From DVED01 sp963838375 (GTDB lineage: Bacteria; Cyanobacteriota; Cyanobacteriia; Cyanobacteriales; Geitlerinemataceae): a DNA stretch of 64,000 nucleotides. The notes below the pieces were generated by a model. That model was given only the letters and a program-made list of their open reading frames with translations. It had not been told where the DNA came from and made no database searches. Location of the stretch: NCBI GenBank assembly GCA_963838375.1, contig CAWIQY010000016.1:124001-188000 (forward strand), read 5' to 3'. Positions 18,897 through 27,762 of the stretch are shown here, in pieces. Made by a program: the position numbers and the translations under genes. Numbering within the stretch: position 1 is the stretch's first letter; every line of letters begins with the position of its first letter.

Positions 18897-19103
18897 AGAT
18901 CTGGGATAACTCATTGTGTGTTACCCGAAACCTAGAGTAGGGGCGCATAGCTGTCACCGGTTTCAACCCTTAGCGGGCGACTGGAAGTCACACGCTATGT
19001 GCTCCACTCGTCTTGGAAAATTGCTCCACGCAGGCGAACCCCAAGACCGCAATGGTTTGCCTGCATCAACCCTGTCCGTGAAGGCGGACTCAGAAATCTT
19101 TCA

Positions 19104-19150
19104 GCCCGCACAGGCGGGTTTTGTTTCTGTCGATGTGGTTTCAACCGCCC
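19104..19150. repeat. Dispersed intergenic repeat, copy 1
   Basis: A GC-rich segment with core CCCGCACAGGCGGGTTTTG followed by GTTTCAACCGCCC. Related copies are at 52178-52225 and 57680-57727. The CCCGC/GCGGG arms can form a small hairpin. All copies are intergenic. Confidence 0.65.
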
Positions 19151-19189
19151 TATCGATTTTTCGAGCAAACCGCCGATCGCAGATTCCTC

Positions 19190-19942
19190 ATGTTTCCAGA
19201 CCTGTCCGATACCGAGATCCCTCAACAGACGAGTATCCTGCTTGTAGACGACGAAGCGGAACTGACTGAGCCCCTCAGTCGGGCACTGACTCGTGAGGGG
19301 TATCGGGTGGATGTTGCTCACGATGGCTTAGAAGGGACTCGGCTTGCCCACCGAGGAGGCTACGATTTGCTAATCCTCGATTGGATGCTTCCCCACCGCA
19401 ATGGTGTAGAAATTTGCCAGCAGTTGCGATCGAACGGTGACTTGACCCCGGTGCTATTCCTGACAGCTAAAGATACCTTAGACGATCGGGTAATGGGACT
19501 CGATGCCGGGGCGGATGACTATTCCATCAAACCCTTCGAGCTGCGAGAATTGCTAGCACGAGTCAGGGCATTGCTACGCAGATCGAGATCGGACGCCGAC
19601 GTGAAATCTTCGCACCGGGAGTCTAGCCGTTGGGCTTCTCGGTTGCAGGTCGAAGATGTAGAACTGGATCTCGACAACCAGCTTGCCTATCGTCGGGGTC
19701 GAACCATCGACCTTTCGGAAAAAGAAAGCCAGCTCCTAGAATACTTCATGCGCCATCCCGGTCAACTGCTTACCCACGAGCAGATTTATCAGCAGTTGTG
19801 GGTTTCGCAAGTCCGACCCAGCAGTAATGTTTTAGCCGCATTAATTCGATTGCTGCGGCGCAAAGTATCTGTTTCGGGAGAAGCCGATTTGATTCATACC
19901 GTTTATGGTAAAGGGTATCGCTTCGGCACGTTTGCAGATTGA
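19190..19942 (+). CDS. OmpR-family two-component response regulator
   Basis: A 250-residue regulator: an N-terminal receiver with Asp64 as phosphate acceptor (LLILDWMLPHRNG), acidic Asp20/Asp21, Thr in FLTAKDT and Lys in IKPFELRE, then a winged-helix DNA-binding domain (LSEKESQLLEYFMRHPGQ through YGKGYRFG). I start at the ATG at 19190 because the in-frame codons before it lie in a dispersed repeat. No sensor kinase is adjacent, so its signal is unknown. It is not one of the regulators I can name confidently. Confidence 0.9.
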   Translation: MFPDLSDTEIPQQTSILLVDDEAELTEPLSRALTREGYRVDVAHDGLEGTRLAHRGGYDLLILDWMLPHRNGVEICQQLRSNGDLTPVLFLTAKDTLDDRVMGLDAGADDYSIKPFELRELLARVRALLRRSRSDADVKSSHRESSRWASRLQVEDVELDLDNQLAYRRGRTIDLSEKESQLLEYFMRHPGQLLTHEQIYQQLWVSQVRPSSNVLAALIRLLRRKVSVSGEADLIHTVYGKGYRFGTFAD

Positions 19943-19952
19943 CTCGGGGGAT

Positions 19953-20291
19953 TTAGACGAAAGTGCTCGGCGGTTTGCCGTCTTCATCACTGAGATCGCG
20001 GTTAGTGCCCGGAGAAGAGTTGTATAGGGCATCAAGCTGTTGGCGCGCATCCTCAACGCTAATCGATCGCATCACTAACAAGGGTTCGCTGATGACGAGT
20101 CCGTTGTCGTCGAGCAGTTCTGGATGCGGAACGCGCACCGCCCGCGCCGGGGAGAAACCGTTGGATCGACCTGTGGTTGACGGTCGCGTCCGCGAGGACT
20201 CTTGAGAGAAGTGTAGTAAATTTCGGATTAAATTGCCCACAGCGACGAACGCTAGGAATGTGAAGGCAAGAATGTAAAGCAGTTGTAGCAT
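19953..20291 (-). CDS. DUF2973 family small membrane protein
   Basis: A 112-residue protein with one N-terminal membrane segment (residues 2-24, LQLLYILAFTFLAFVAVGNL) and a hydrophilic, Pro/Ser-rich tail. It matches the cyanobacterial DUF2973 family, commonly found beside DUF2605 as here. Function is unknown. Confidence 0.7.
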   Translation of the reverse strand: MLQLLYILAFTFLAFVAVGNLIRNLLHFSQESSRTRPSTTGRSNGFSPARAVRVPHPELLDDNGLVISEPLLVMRSISVEDARQQLDALYNSSPGTNRDLSDEDGKPPSTFV

Positions 20292-20429
20292 CAGCAGAAA
20301 CCTCCGCGCTAGATGGAATGAGGAAAAGAGGGCAAATGGGTCTGAGGGAAAAGAGTGAAGTTAAGGGTTTTTACTAAATTGTAAATGAATGTTGTGGATC
20401 GAGGGGTCAAGCTTCGATCGATTTCGATC

Positions 20430-20771
20430 TTAGTTGACTTCTGGGGGTGGCGAGGCGACCGATTGTTCCGATCGAAATCGCATTGCCACTGAAGAGCATT
20501 CTGCCAGCAGCTTGTGCCAGGGAAGGAGAACGGACATCTCTACCCCGGCTTGACCTCCTAGGGTTTTGGTCAGCATCTGCGTCGCGCTGACTTCTTGCTG
20601 TGCTTGCGAGACTCGTGCTAGAAGATCGGCTTGTCCTTGCTCTCCTAAAAATAAGATTTTTTCATTTTCTAACAGCTTTTGCGATCGGGCAAACCAGTAC
20701 ACAAAATCTTCCAGCAGTGGGCCTAAAATAGCTTCGATCAGTTTGGGATCGGGGATTTCGGGGTTAGACAT
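20430..20771 (-). CDS. DUF2605 family protein
   Basis: A 113-residue soluble protein (LIEAILGPLLEDFVYWFARSQ near the start) of the cyanobacterial DUF2605 family, predicted mainly helical. It lies 138 bases upstream of the DUF2973 gene on the same strand and the pair probably forms an operon. Function unknown. Confidence 0.7.
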   Translation of the reverse strand: MSNPEIPDPKLIEAILGPLLEDFVYWFARSQKLLENEKILFLGEQGQADLLARVSQAQQEVSATQMLTKTLGGQAGVEMSVLLPWHKLLAECSSVAMRFRSEQSVASPPPEVN

Positions 20772-20868
20772 ACATCGATCGGCTTGGATTTAAGCCAGAT
20801 TGTTCACCATCTACAATCTTAACTTGAGTTACGTTTCTTTACAATCAATTCAGAATTTAGATATATTC

Positions 20869-21534
20869 ATGACCAAACAAACCATCGGACTCGATCGACC
20901 CCTTTACGACTACCTGCTTTCCGTATCCCTGCGAGAACCGGACATATTGGCACAATTGCGGCAGGAAACCGGGCAATTGCCCTCGGCAAGGATGCAAATT
21001 TCCCCAGAACAGGGACAATTTATGGCGCTGCTGGTGCAGTTAATGGGCGCGAAGAAGACCTTAGAAGTAGGAGTGTTTACGGGCTACAGTTCCCTGGTGG
21101 TGGCGCTGGCACTGCCGCCCGAGGGTCGAGTGGTGGCGTGCGATCTCGACCCGAATTCTACGGCGATTGCCCGTCGCTATTGGCAACAAGCAGGCGTTAC
21201 TGAGAAAATTGATCTCCACATTGCTCCGGCGCTAGAAACCCTCGATCGACTTTTGGCAGAGGGACAGGGGGAAACCTTCGATTTTGCCTTTATCGATGCC
21301 GACAAGGGCAATTATGAGAATTATTACGAGCGATCGTTACAACTGATCCGTCCGGGGGGTTTGATTGCCGTCGATAACGTGTTGTGGTCGGGACGAGTTG
21401 CCGATCCTCAAGAACAGGACAAACAAACGGAAGCCATTCGATCGTTTAATCAAAAACTATTTCGAGATGAACGGGTGGCAATTAGTTTAGTGCCGGTCGC
21501 CGATGGATTGACGCTAGCACGGAAATACGCTTAA
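20869..21534 (+). CDS. Class I SAM-dependent O-methyltransferase (caffeoyl-CoA OMT-like)
   Basis: A 221-residue O-methyltransferase with the SAM-binding loop LEVGVFTGYSSLVVA, the acidic ribose-binding VACDLDP, and the metal/catalytic region DFAFIDADKGNYENYYE then GGLIAVDNVLWSG. This family methylates catechol-type hydroxyls in a divalent-metal-dependent way. The ATG at 20869 aligns with normal family starts; the earlier start at 20800 adds non-conserved residues. Its stop overlaps by four bases the stop of the Rep gene on the opposite strand. Confidence 0.9.
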   Translation: MTKQTIGLDRPLYDYLLSVSLREPDILAQLRQETGQLPSARMQISPEQGQFMALLVQLMGAKKTLEVGVFTGYSSLVVALALPPEGRVVACDLDPNSTAIARRYWQQAGVTEKIDLHIAPALETLDRLLAEGQGETFDFAFIDADKGNYENYYERSLQLIRPGGLIAVDNVLWSGRVADPQEQDKQTEAIRSFNQKLFRDERVAISLVPVADGLTLARKYA

Positions 21535-22493
21535 GTTTTTCGCCATAGCTTGTACTTCTGTATGCTTGGTTGCCATACAAAACACAACCTTTCTCGCTCC
21601 GCTTCGTCTCTTTCTCGGTCGATCGTCTCTTCAATATCGACAGCCAGTTCGCGCCAATAGGATTTCAGAACGCCCCCCACTTCAATCGATCGACTTCGGT
21701 GCAGTTGGCGGGTTAACTCCAAAAACCACTCTTGATCGCCTGTCAGATCTGACTCCTTCACCTGATACTTGAGAATTTCCGGAATCAACACGGTTGGATC
21801 GTGCTGTTTGGCGATCGCCCTGACGTGGATGACAGGTTGATAATCGACCCGCAAACAGCTTTGCCAAAGCTCTCCCCACTTTGCCTGAGAAAAATACCCA
21901 CGCCCAAAATACGACGGCATCACCATTCCCAAAATGTGCAGGTGCGGATGAGCCGATCGATCGTGTCGTCCTTTGGTAACTTCCACCGATTTGACCCATC
22001 CCTTGACTGGCCATCCCTTCAGTTCGGTAAATCGCTTAAATGCTCGATTCATCCCAGTCAAAGTCGTCCGCAGTTCGTCGATATTGCAGTTTCTCACCGT
22101 TAAAGTCAGGAAAATCCAACGATACTTAGGATAGTCCGCCACCACTTTCGGCACGATTTGATAAGCTTTGGCTTTCCACATGAGCGATCGCCGCCACTGA
22201 CACACCGGACAGTGACGAACTCGGCAAAACCAAACCTTGGAAAGCTTCAGGTCAACCAAATCTTCAGAATCTCGTACAACCCACTGAAATTCTATCTGTT
22301 CGGCACAACGATCGATCCGTCGAGCATAGTTGAGAAATTCGCCTTGATGACTTTGAGTGTAGTAGTTAGAAACGATGTTGGCATTGGCTTTACGCTTGTC
22401 CCAAGTTTTAGTTTTTGGGGACAATTCAGATAAATCACAGACAATGGGATGTCGATGAGCGGTCGCTTTTGGAAAATGGATGTTGATTCCCAT
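21531..22493 (-). CDS. Rolling-circle replication initiator (Rep), plasmid type
   Basis: A 320-residue protein with the features of the pC194/pUB110 class of rolling-circle initiators: a zinc-finger-like CRVRHCPVCQWRR, motif 1 (RWIFLTLTV), the metal-binding HPHLHIL motif 2, and a YQVKE motif 3 carrying the likely nucleophilic Tyr. Such proteins nick a double-strand origin and are normally plasmid-borne. Here the gene sits among chromosomal genes with no mobilisation gene beside it, so it looks like the remains of an integrated small plasmid, or a domesticated copy. The frame is complete. Confidence 0.8.
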   Translation of the reverse strand: MGINIHFPKATAHRHPIVCDLSELSPKTKTWDKRKANANIVSNYYTQSHQGEFLNYARRIDRCAEQIEFQWVVRDSEDLVDLKLSKVWFCRVRHCPVCQWRRSLMWKAKAYQIVPKVVADYPKYRWIFLTLTVRNCNIDELRTTLTGMNRAFKRFTELKGWPVKGWVKSVEVTKGRHDRSAHPHLHILGMVMPSYFGRGYFSQAKWGELWQSCLRVDYQPVIHVRAIAKQHDPTVLIPEILKYQVKESDLTGDQEWFLELTRQLHRSRSIEVGGVLKSYWRELAVDIEETIDRERDEAERERLCFVWQPSIQKYKLWRKT

Positions 22494-22933
22494 CTGGTAT
22501 CATTTTCGATCGAAATGGTTGGGAGTGTTGGTAATTGAACTCACTATATCCTCGCAAATGGTACGCTACCCGTTATTAAGGCAAAAGATCGTAACTTTCC
22601 TAGCTTGATGCAGCACGTGAGTACAGTTGAATCGAGAGAATGAGTTAAAAAATTTGCAGCCTTGTCCCATATACGATTTTCGATCGTGGAGTGGGAGATC
22701 GAAAACACAACCAATTGCGATCGCGATCGCACAGGGAACCCGAACTGAGAGCAGACAATCAAAGAAAGTGGGACTCATGAAGTGAGAAACTGCTCGAAGA
22801 TCGGATGGTCAAGTCCTGTCCCATCCGATCGACATTTTTTGGACGATTATAGGATGTTTTTTTGCACTCTAGACCCTAAAAGTTCCCAGCTTTTCGCAAT
22901 TCGTCTTGTTTCAGCTCAGTGGAGATTAAAACC
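22494..22933. other. Rep upstream region, possible plasmid-origin remnant
   Basis: About 440 bases without a gene. It holds several GATCG-rich short palindromes near 22680-22735 and the orphan terminator-like hairpin at 22799-22840. If the Rep gene came from an integrated plasmid, its origin and a counter-transcript could be here; I see no recognised nick-site sequence. Confidence 0.3.
22799..22840 (+). terminator. Intrinsic terminator without an upstream gene
   Basis: A perfect 10-bp stem (GATCGGATGG at 22799-22808, CCATCCGATC at 22821-22830) followed by T6 at 22835-22840. No plus-strand gene ends nearby, so it may end a small RNA starting in the 22560-22780 region. Confidence 0.6.
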
Positions 22934-23158
22934 TTGAATTTGGATCGCTCCTTACAAACCGTTCCGGCAACCCCAGTCCAGGACAATCCCCAACCCAATC
23001 ACCAGATTAATACCGTTTTGGGATATGTTGCTGTCGCGCTGCCGATCGTCCTCGTTCTTAGCGTCATTGGCTATCGGCGGTATCGCACTCATGTTTTCAA
23101 ACAACAAATTGCCAAACTCGAACGGATGTGGCGTCTGAGTCCCCAAAGTAAAATATAG
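22934..23158 (+). CDS. Small single-span membrane protein, unknown function
   Basis: A 74-residue protein with a Pro/Gln/Asn-rich N-terminus, one membrane helix (about residues 27-47, TVLGYVAVALPIVLVLSVIG) and a basic C-terminal tail ending LERMWRLSPQSK. I prefer the TTG start at 22934, which has GGAG at 22921-22924 nine bases upstream; the alternative GTG at 22919 would swallow that site. It resembles cyanobacterial small hypothetical membrane proteins. Confidence 0.6.
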   Translation: MNLDRSLQTVPATPVQDNPQPNHQINTVLGYVAVALPIVLVLSVIGYRRYRTHVFKQQIAKLERMWRLSPQSKI

Positions 23159-23175
23159 CTCGCATTTACCTTCAA

Positions 23176-23217
23176 CCGCAATTCATCTCACCGTTATGGC
23201 GGTGAGATGAATTGCGG
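23176..23217. repeat. Long hairpin at the left end of the TnpB element
   Basis: An 18-bp perfect stem (23176-23193 with 23200-23217) and a six-base loop, core AATTCATCTCACC/GGTGAGATGAATT, about 50 bases upstream of tnpB. Subterminal hairpins of this kind are the sites recognised by Y1 transposases. Confidence 0.7.
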
Positions 23218-23264
23218 GCAGGATCTATGATAGAATATATTACGTCAGATACAACGACGTAACT

Positions 23265-24524
23265 ATGTTGGTATTCGAGGCAAAACTTGAGGGATTGAAA
23301 GAGCAGTATGGCAAGCTTGATGAGGCTATCCGTACTGCTCGTTTTGTCCGTAATTCTTGCCTGAGATACTGGATGGATAACCGCAACATCGGACGATATA
23401 ATTTGAGTGCATATTGTGCTGTCCTGGCGAAAGAATTTGCTTGGGCAAGCCAACTCAATTCTCAAGCCAGACAAGCATCGGCTGAAAGAGCTTGGTCGGC
23501 AATTGCTCGATTTTTTGAGAACTGCAAGAAAAACCAACCCGGAAAAAAAGGATATCCACGGTTCAAGAAAGAACAAACTCATGGGTCTGTAGAATACAAA
23601 ACAACGGGCTGGAAACTTTCTGAATGTCGTAGGTATATTAATTTCACCGATGGTTTCGGCGCAGGGACTTTCAAGTTGTGGGGGACTCGCGACTTGCACT
23701 TTTATCAATTGAAGCAAATCAAACGAGTGAGGATAGTTCGTCGTGCTGATGGCTACTACACACAGTTTTGCATCGACCAAGAAAGACTGGAGAAAAAAGA
23801 ACCAACATTTAAAACTATTGGTCTTGATGTCGGTTTGACTCATTTTTATACAGATAGCGACGGGCAAACTATTGAAAACCCGAGACATCTGAGAAAGAGT
23901 GAGAAGTCTCTGAAACGTCTTTCTCGTCGTATGTCTAAGACCAAGAAAGGGTCTAAAAATCGAGCCAAGTTTAGAAATAAACTGGCAAGAAAACACCTCA
24001 AAGTAAGTAGGCAGCGGAAAGATTTTGCCGTGAAGTTGGCAAGATGCGTAGTCCAGTCTAGCGACTTGGTAGCTTATGAGGATTTGAGGGTGCGGAACAT
24101 GGTTAAAAATCGGCATTTGGCTAAATCGATTAGTGATGCAGCTTGGACAACTTTTCGGACATGGGTTGAGTATTTTGGCAAGGTTTTTGGTGTGGTCACA
24201 ATTGCTGTGCCACCGCACTACACCAGTCAAAATTGCTCGAACTGCGGCAAAGTTGTCAAAAAAGCTCTGAGTGTCAGAACTCACATTTGTCATCATTGTG
24301 GGCATACGCAAGATAGAGACTGGAATGCGGCGAGAAATATATTAGAGAAAGGTTTGCGTACTGTAGGGCATACAGGAACGTCTAGTCTAGAACTAGAAAA
24401 CGCCTCTGGAGACATCGACCACTGCTTGGGTGAGGAAACTCCTTCAAGTAAGTCGGGTCGTGGAAAGAGGAAGCCCAAAGAGCAATCTTTGGAATCCCCC
24501 GCTATATTCGGTACTCCGAATTAG
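23265..24524 (+). CDS. tnpB: RNA-guided nuclease TnpB (IS200/IS605 family)
   Basis: A 419-residue TnpB. The split RuvC triad is complete: Asp188 (IGLDVGLTHF), Glu272 (VAYEDLRVRNM) and Asp352 (TQDRDWNAARNIL), with the zinc ribbon CSNCGKVV and CHHCGHT between the last two. A basic N-terminal wedge domain precedes it. TnpB proteins cut DNA guided by an RNA made from the element's right end and help keep the element in place. The protein looks catalytically intact. The C-terminal 60 residues past the RuvC are Gly/Ser/Lys-rich and overlap the predicted guide-RNA region. Confidence 0.92.
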   Translation: MLVFEAKLEGLKEQYGKLDEAIRTARFVRNSCLRYWMDNRNIGRYNLSAYCAVLAKEFAWASQLNSQARQASAERAWSAIARFFENCKKNQPGKKGYPRFKKEQTHGSVEYKTTGWKLSECRRYINFTDGFGAGTFKLWGTRDLHFYQLKQIKRVRIVRRADGYYTQFCIDQERLEKKEPTFKTIGLDVGLTHFYTDSDGQTIENPRHLRKSEKSLKRLSRRMSKTKKGSKNRAKFRNKLARKHLKVSRQRKDFAVKLARCVVQSSDLVAYEDLRVRNMVKNRHLAKSISDAAWTTFRTWVEYFGKVFGVVTIAVPPHYTSQNCSNCGKVVKKALSVRTHICHHCGHTQDRDWNAARNILEKGLRTVGHTGTSSLELENASGDIDHCLGEETPSSKSGRGKRKPKEQSLESPAIFGTPN

Positions 24525-24542
24525 CGGTGGGAGGATGTCAAT
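24380..24542 (+). ncRNA. Probable omega/reRNA of the TnpB element
   Basis: By the known arrangement of TnpB elements, the guide RNA scaffold covers the last part of tnpB and extends to the right end at about 24542, with the guide taken from flanking DNA beyond. The hairpin at about 24502-24528 fits the scaffold's final stem. Boundaries are inferred, not seen. Confidence 0.4.
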
Positions 24543-24635
24543 CTCCTTTTTCTCCAGCCATAGCCCAAACCCTAGGTCAAACTCGAGTGCTGTAGCGATC
24601 GAGATTTGGGCAAAGTGCGTATCCCATCCTCACCG

Positions 24636-24659
24636 AACAGGAGAAAATCTTCTCCTGTT
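24636..24659. terminator. Hairpin between the TnpB element and the CHAT gene
   Basis: A 10-bp stem AACAGGAGAA/TTCTCCTGTT with a four-base loop. The T-tract is short, so it is only a possible terminator; it may insulate the following gene. Confidence 0.4.
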
Positions 24660-24798
24660 TCCCCGTCACTGCGATAAAGTGGATCGGTGAATTCACGCAA
24701 TTCAACAGTACAATGGGCAATTGTGAAAGGGTCGGTCAATCCTGTTCGGTCAGACTTACTGCTCGATTTGGGGCAAACGCGCGGCGAAGCGAACGGTT

Positions 24799-27534
24799 AT
24801 GGTGAAGCTAAATAATAAACGACTTGTTAAAAAAGCTTCGTGTCTTGGCAACGCCTATTCTTGGCGATCGATCGATCGAGTCGGAAACCGGAGTAAGATC
24901 GTCGCCAAGCGTTTTCTGGGCTGGCTGAAAAATGTCGCCCGATCTCCCCGAAGAATCTTGTGGATCTCGATCCCCGTCCTCGGTTTTTTCTTGGCATTGT
25001 GGGGAGTCTCCATCGGTCTTCCGGCGATCGCCCGCACCCCAGTCAGCGGTACTCCCGCACAGATGCAACGCCAAGCTAACCCGGTTGCCGAAGAAACCAA
25101 TCCATCGATCTTGTTACAACAAGGACAGCAACATTATCAAAATGGACAATTTTCCACAGCCGCTCGTTTGTGGGAAAGCGCCGCTCAATTGTATCAGGCG
25201 GCAGGCGCCACTCTACAACAAGCTCAAGCCCTCAATTATTTATCCCTCGCCTATCAAAATTTGGGAGAAACTCAGCGAGCACAAACAGCGATCGACACTA
25301 GCCTGAACCTCCTGCAACAACTCGGGGAAGATCCGGGCAGCAGCGCCGGACTTTTGGGACAAGCTTGGAATGCCAAAGGAAAGCTGCAATTGATGCGGGG
25401 AGAAGCCGACGCGGCGCTGGAAAGTTGGCGACAAGCCCAAACTTACTACGATCGCGCTGGGGATGAAACGGGAACATCCGGCGTGCGGATTAACCAGGCA
25501 CAAGCTTGGCAAACCCTCGGACAATACCGCAAAGCCACCACCATCCTAGAACAACTGAACGCACAACTCCAAGATCGACCTGATACCCTCCTCAAAGCGA
25601 GTAATTTGCGAAGTTTGGGCGTGATGCTGCAAACTGTTGGTGATTTAGTGCGATCCAAAGACATTCTCGAACAAAGTTGGGCAATTAGCGATCGACTTGA
25701 TGCCGTAGAAGAAACCAGCGCCACGCTTTTGAGTCTGGGGAATCTCGCCAAAGATTTTCAGCAGTACGATGTCGCTATCGATTACTATCAAAAAGCAGCG
25801 GAACTGGCAACTCGCCTCTCGATCCAAGTCCAAGCGCAACTGAACGAATTCAGCCTCCACATCGCCTCTGAAAGCTGGAACGAGGCAACCGGACTGATGT
25901 CCCCAATTCGCTCCGATCTTGCCAATTTTCCCGTCAGTCGATCGCAAATCTATGCAAAAGTTAATTTTGCCGATCGTTTGATGAAGTTGTCCGCGAAAGT
26001 CCCCTCTGCGGCTGACGATGGAGAGATCGCCCAAATGCTCGCCACGGCAGTAGAAGACGCCCGATCGATCGGCGATACCCGTGCCCATGCCCATGCCCTC
26101 GTTCAACTGGGCAAACTGTACGAAGAGAACCAGAACTGGAATGATGCCCAGAAACTTACCGAACAAGCCCTGTCGATCGCTTCGCGAATCGATGCCGGGG
26201 AAATTTCCGCCCGCGCGGCGGGTCAACTCGGTCGTCTTCTCAAACAGCAAGGCAATGTGAAGGCAGCCGTCTCAGCATACCAGGAAGCCTTCGAGACGTT
26301 GCAATCGCTGCGCAGCGATTTGGTGGCGATCGATACCGATGTCCAGTTCGAGTTCCGAGAAAGTGTCGAACCCATTTACCGGGAACTGGTGAGTTTGCTG
26401 CTGCAACCCAACGCCAGCCAAGGAGATCTCCAACAAGCTCGTGAAGTTTTGGAAGCTTTACAATTAGCAGAGTTAGACAACTTTTTCGGGGATGCTTGCT
26501 TGACCGCCAAACCCGTTCAAATCGATGCGATCGATCCCCACTCAGCGGTGTTTTATCCCATCATCTTAGACGATCGTCTCGAAACGATTCTTTCGCTTCC
26601 CGATGGCAGCTTACATCATTACTCCACTCCTCTTCCCGTGGTTGAAATTGAGGGGGTACTGCAAAAATTCTACTCATCTCTTTATCCGGGCTATCCTAAC
26701 AACGATCGTTTGCAAGTATCCCAGCAAGTTTACGATTGGTTGTTGCAACCTGCCGAAGACGATTTAGAACGCAGCGACATCCAGACCCTAGTCTTTGTTC
26801 TCGATGGATTTCTGCGGAATTTGCCCATGGCGGCTCTCTACGACGGCGATCGATATTTGGTGGAAAAATACGGTATCGCCCTCAGTCCGGGATTGCAACT
26901 GTTTCCCGAAGGACTGGAGCGCGAAAAATTGAACACGCTGGCGGTAGGTTTAACCGAGGCTCGCCAGGGCTTTTCCGCATTACCGGGGGTTGAGGGAGAG
27001 ATGAAAGAAATTGCTACCGAACTCGACTCTAAAGTCCTGATCGATGGTACCTTTACCCGATCGAACTTTCAAGCCGAAATCGAAAGCCAACCTTTTGAAA
27101 TCATACACATGGCAACCCACGGACAGTTCAGTTCCGATCCCGAAGAAACCTTTCTGCTGACGTGGGACGATCGCATCGGGGTAAAGGATTTCAATCGGTT
27201 ATTTGAAGACAGCCGCCTGGGTGTTTCCCCACCGATCGAACTGTTGGTGATGAGTGCCTGTCAAACAGCCGCAGGGGATAAACGAGCAACCTTGGGATTA
27301 GCCGGGTTTGCCCTGAGATCCGGCGCTCGCAGTACGATCGCCAGCTTGTGGTCGGTCAGCGATCGGGCAACTGCCGATTTAATGAGCGAGTTTTACCGCC
27401 AAATCGCTCGGCAAGACAATCTCGTCAGCAAAGCCGAAGCGCTTCGCCAAGCTCAACTGGCTGTTTTGCAAAATCCGTTACACAAACACCCGTATTTTTG
27501 GTCGGCATTTGTCCTGGTCGGCAATTGGCTTTAA
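24799..27534 (+). CDS. TPR-CHAT protein, membrane-anchored caspase-like protease
   Basis: A 911-residue protein. A very basic N-terminus (about 52 residues) precedes one membrane segment (about 54-78, ending LPAIA), which predicts that the rest lies outside the cytoplasm. Residues about 100-500 are tandem tetratricopeptide repeats. The C-terminal CHAT (caspase/separase-like) domain occupies about 600-911 with both catalytic residues: His774 (HMATHG) and Cys821 (MSACQTA). CHAT proteins are cysteine proteases in several defence and cell-death systems; here the substrate is unknown. The DUF928 gene follows 228 bases downstream, then a channel-like gene, so the three are probably one unit. Confidence 0.85.
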   Translation: MVKLNNKRLVKKASCLGNAYSWRSIDRVGNRSKIVAKRFLGWLKNVARSPRRILWISIPVLGFFLALWGVSIGLPAIARTPVSGTPAQMQRQANPVAEETNPSILLQQGQQHYQNGQFSTAARLWESAAQLYQAAGATLQQAQALNYLSLAYQNLGETQRAQTAIDTSLNLLQQLGEDPGSSAGLLGQAWNAKGKLQLMRGEADAALESWRQAQTYYDRAGDETGTSGVRINQAQAWQTLGQYRKATTILEQLNAQLQDRPDTLLKASNLRSLGVMLQTVGDLVRSKDILEQSWAISDRLDAVEETSATLLSLGNLAKDFQQYDVAIDYYQKAAELATRLSIQVQAQLNEFSLHIASESWNEATGLMSPIRSDLANFPVSRSQIYAKVNFADRLMKLSAKVPSAADDGEIAQMLATAVEDARSIGDTRAHAHALVQLGKLYEENQNWNDAQKLTEQALSIASRIDAGEISARAAGQLGRLLKQQGNVKAAVSAYQEAFETLQSLRSDLVAIDTDVQFEFRESVEPIYRELVSLLLQPNASQGDLQQAREVLEALQLAELDNFFGDACLTAKPVQIDAIDPHSAVFYPIILDDRLETILSLPDGSLHHYSTPLPVVEIEGVLQKFYSSLYPGYPNNDRLQVSQQVYDWLLQPAEDDLERSDIQTLVFVLDGFLRNLPMAALYDGDRYLVEKYGIALSPGLQLFPEGLEREKLNTLAVGLTEARQGFSALPGVEGEMKEIATELDSKVLIDGTFTRSNFQAEIESQPFEIIHMATHGQFSSDPEETFLLTWDDRIGVKDFNRLFEDSRLGVSPPIELLVMSACQTAAGDKRATLGLAGFALRSGARSTIASLWSVSDRATADLMSEFYRQIARQDNLVSKAEALRQAQLAVLQNPLHKHPYFWSAFVLVGNWL

Positions 27535-27570
27535 ACTGGAAAAAAATCATAAAACTGGAAAAAAATCATA
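27533..27570. repeat. 19-bp perfect tandem duplication at the end of the CHAT gene
   Basis: AAACTGGAAAAAAATCATA occurs twice back to back, starting within the stop codon region. The A-rich unit may be a slippage product; it adds no coding sequence. Confidence 0.8.
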
Positions 27571-27762
27571 AAGTTTGTGAAAATTTTCAGGGGTCGATCG
27601 TAAGGATTCAGTAAAGACCTACGACCTGGATGGACAGTGTTACCATATATAGAAGATAATTGTCAATATCGGGTGCAGCACTTGGCAAAAGTGTCCAACT
27701 ACACATTTCCCAGACCGTTTTCAAGACTTAAAATACTTCCAATAAGAGGTAGAGATTTAACA

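Larger units (their letters stand above)
23160..24545 (+). mobile_element. IS200/IS605-type element carrying only tnpB
   Basis: The element runs from about the long hairpin at 23176-23217 to the conserved right end GGTGGGAGGATGTCAA at 24527-24542, preceded by a subterminal hairpin (CCGCTA with TAGCGG, about 24502-24528). There is no tnpA, so it cannot move alone and would need a transposase in trans. Exact ends are estimated, because these elements lack terminal inverted repeats and target duplications. Confidence 0.75.

Noticed and set aside
23172..24311. 379-codon minus-strand frame opposite tnpB
   Set aside because: The TnpB catalytic motifs are on the plus strand; the opposite frame has no family features.
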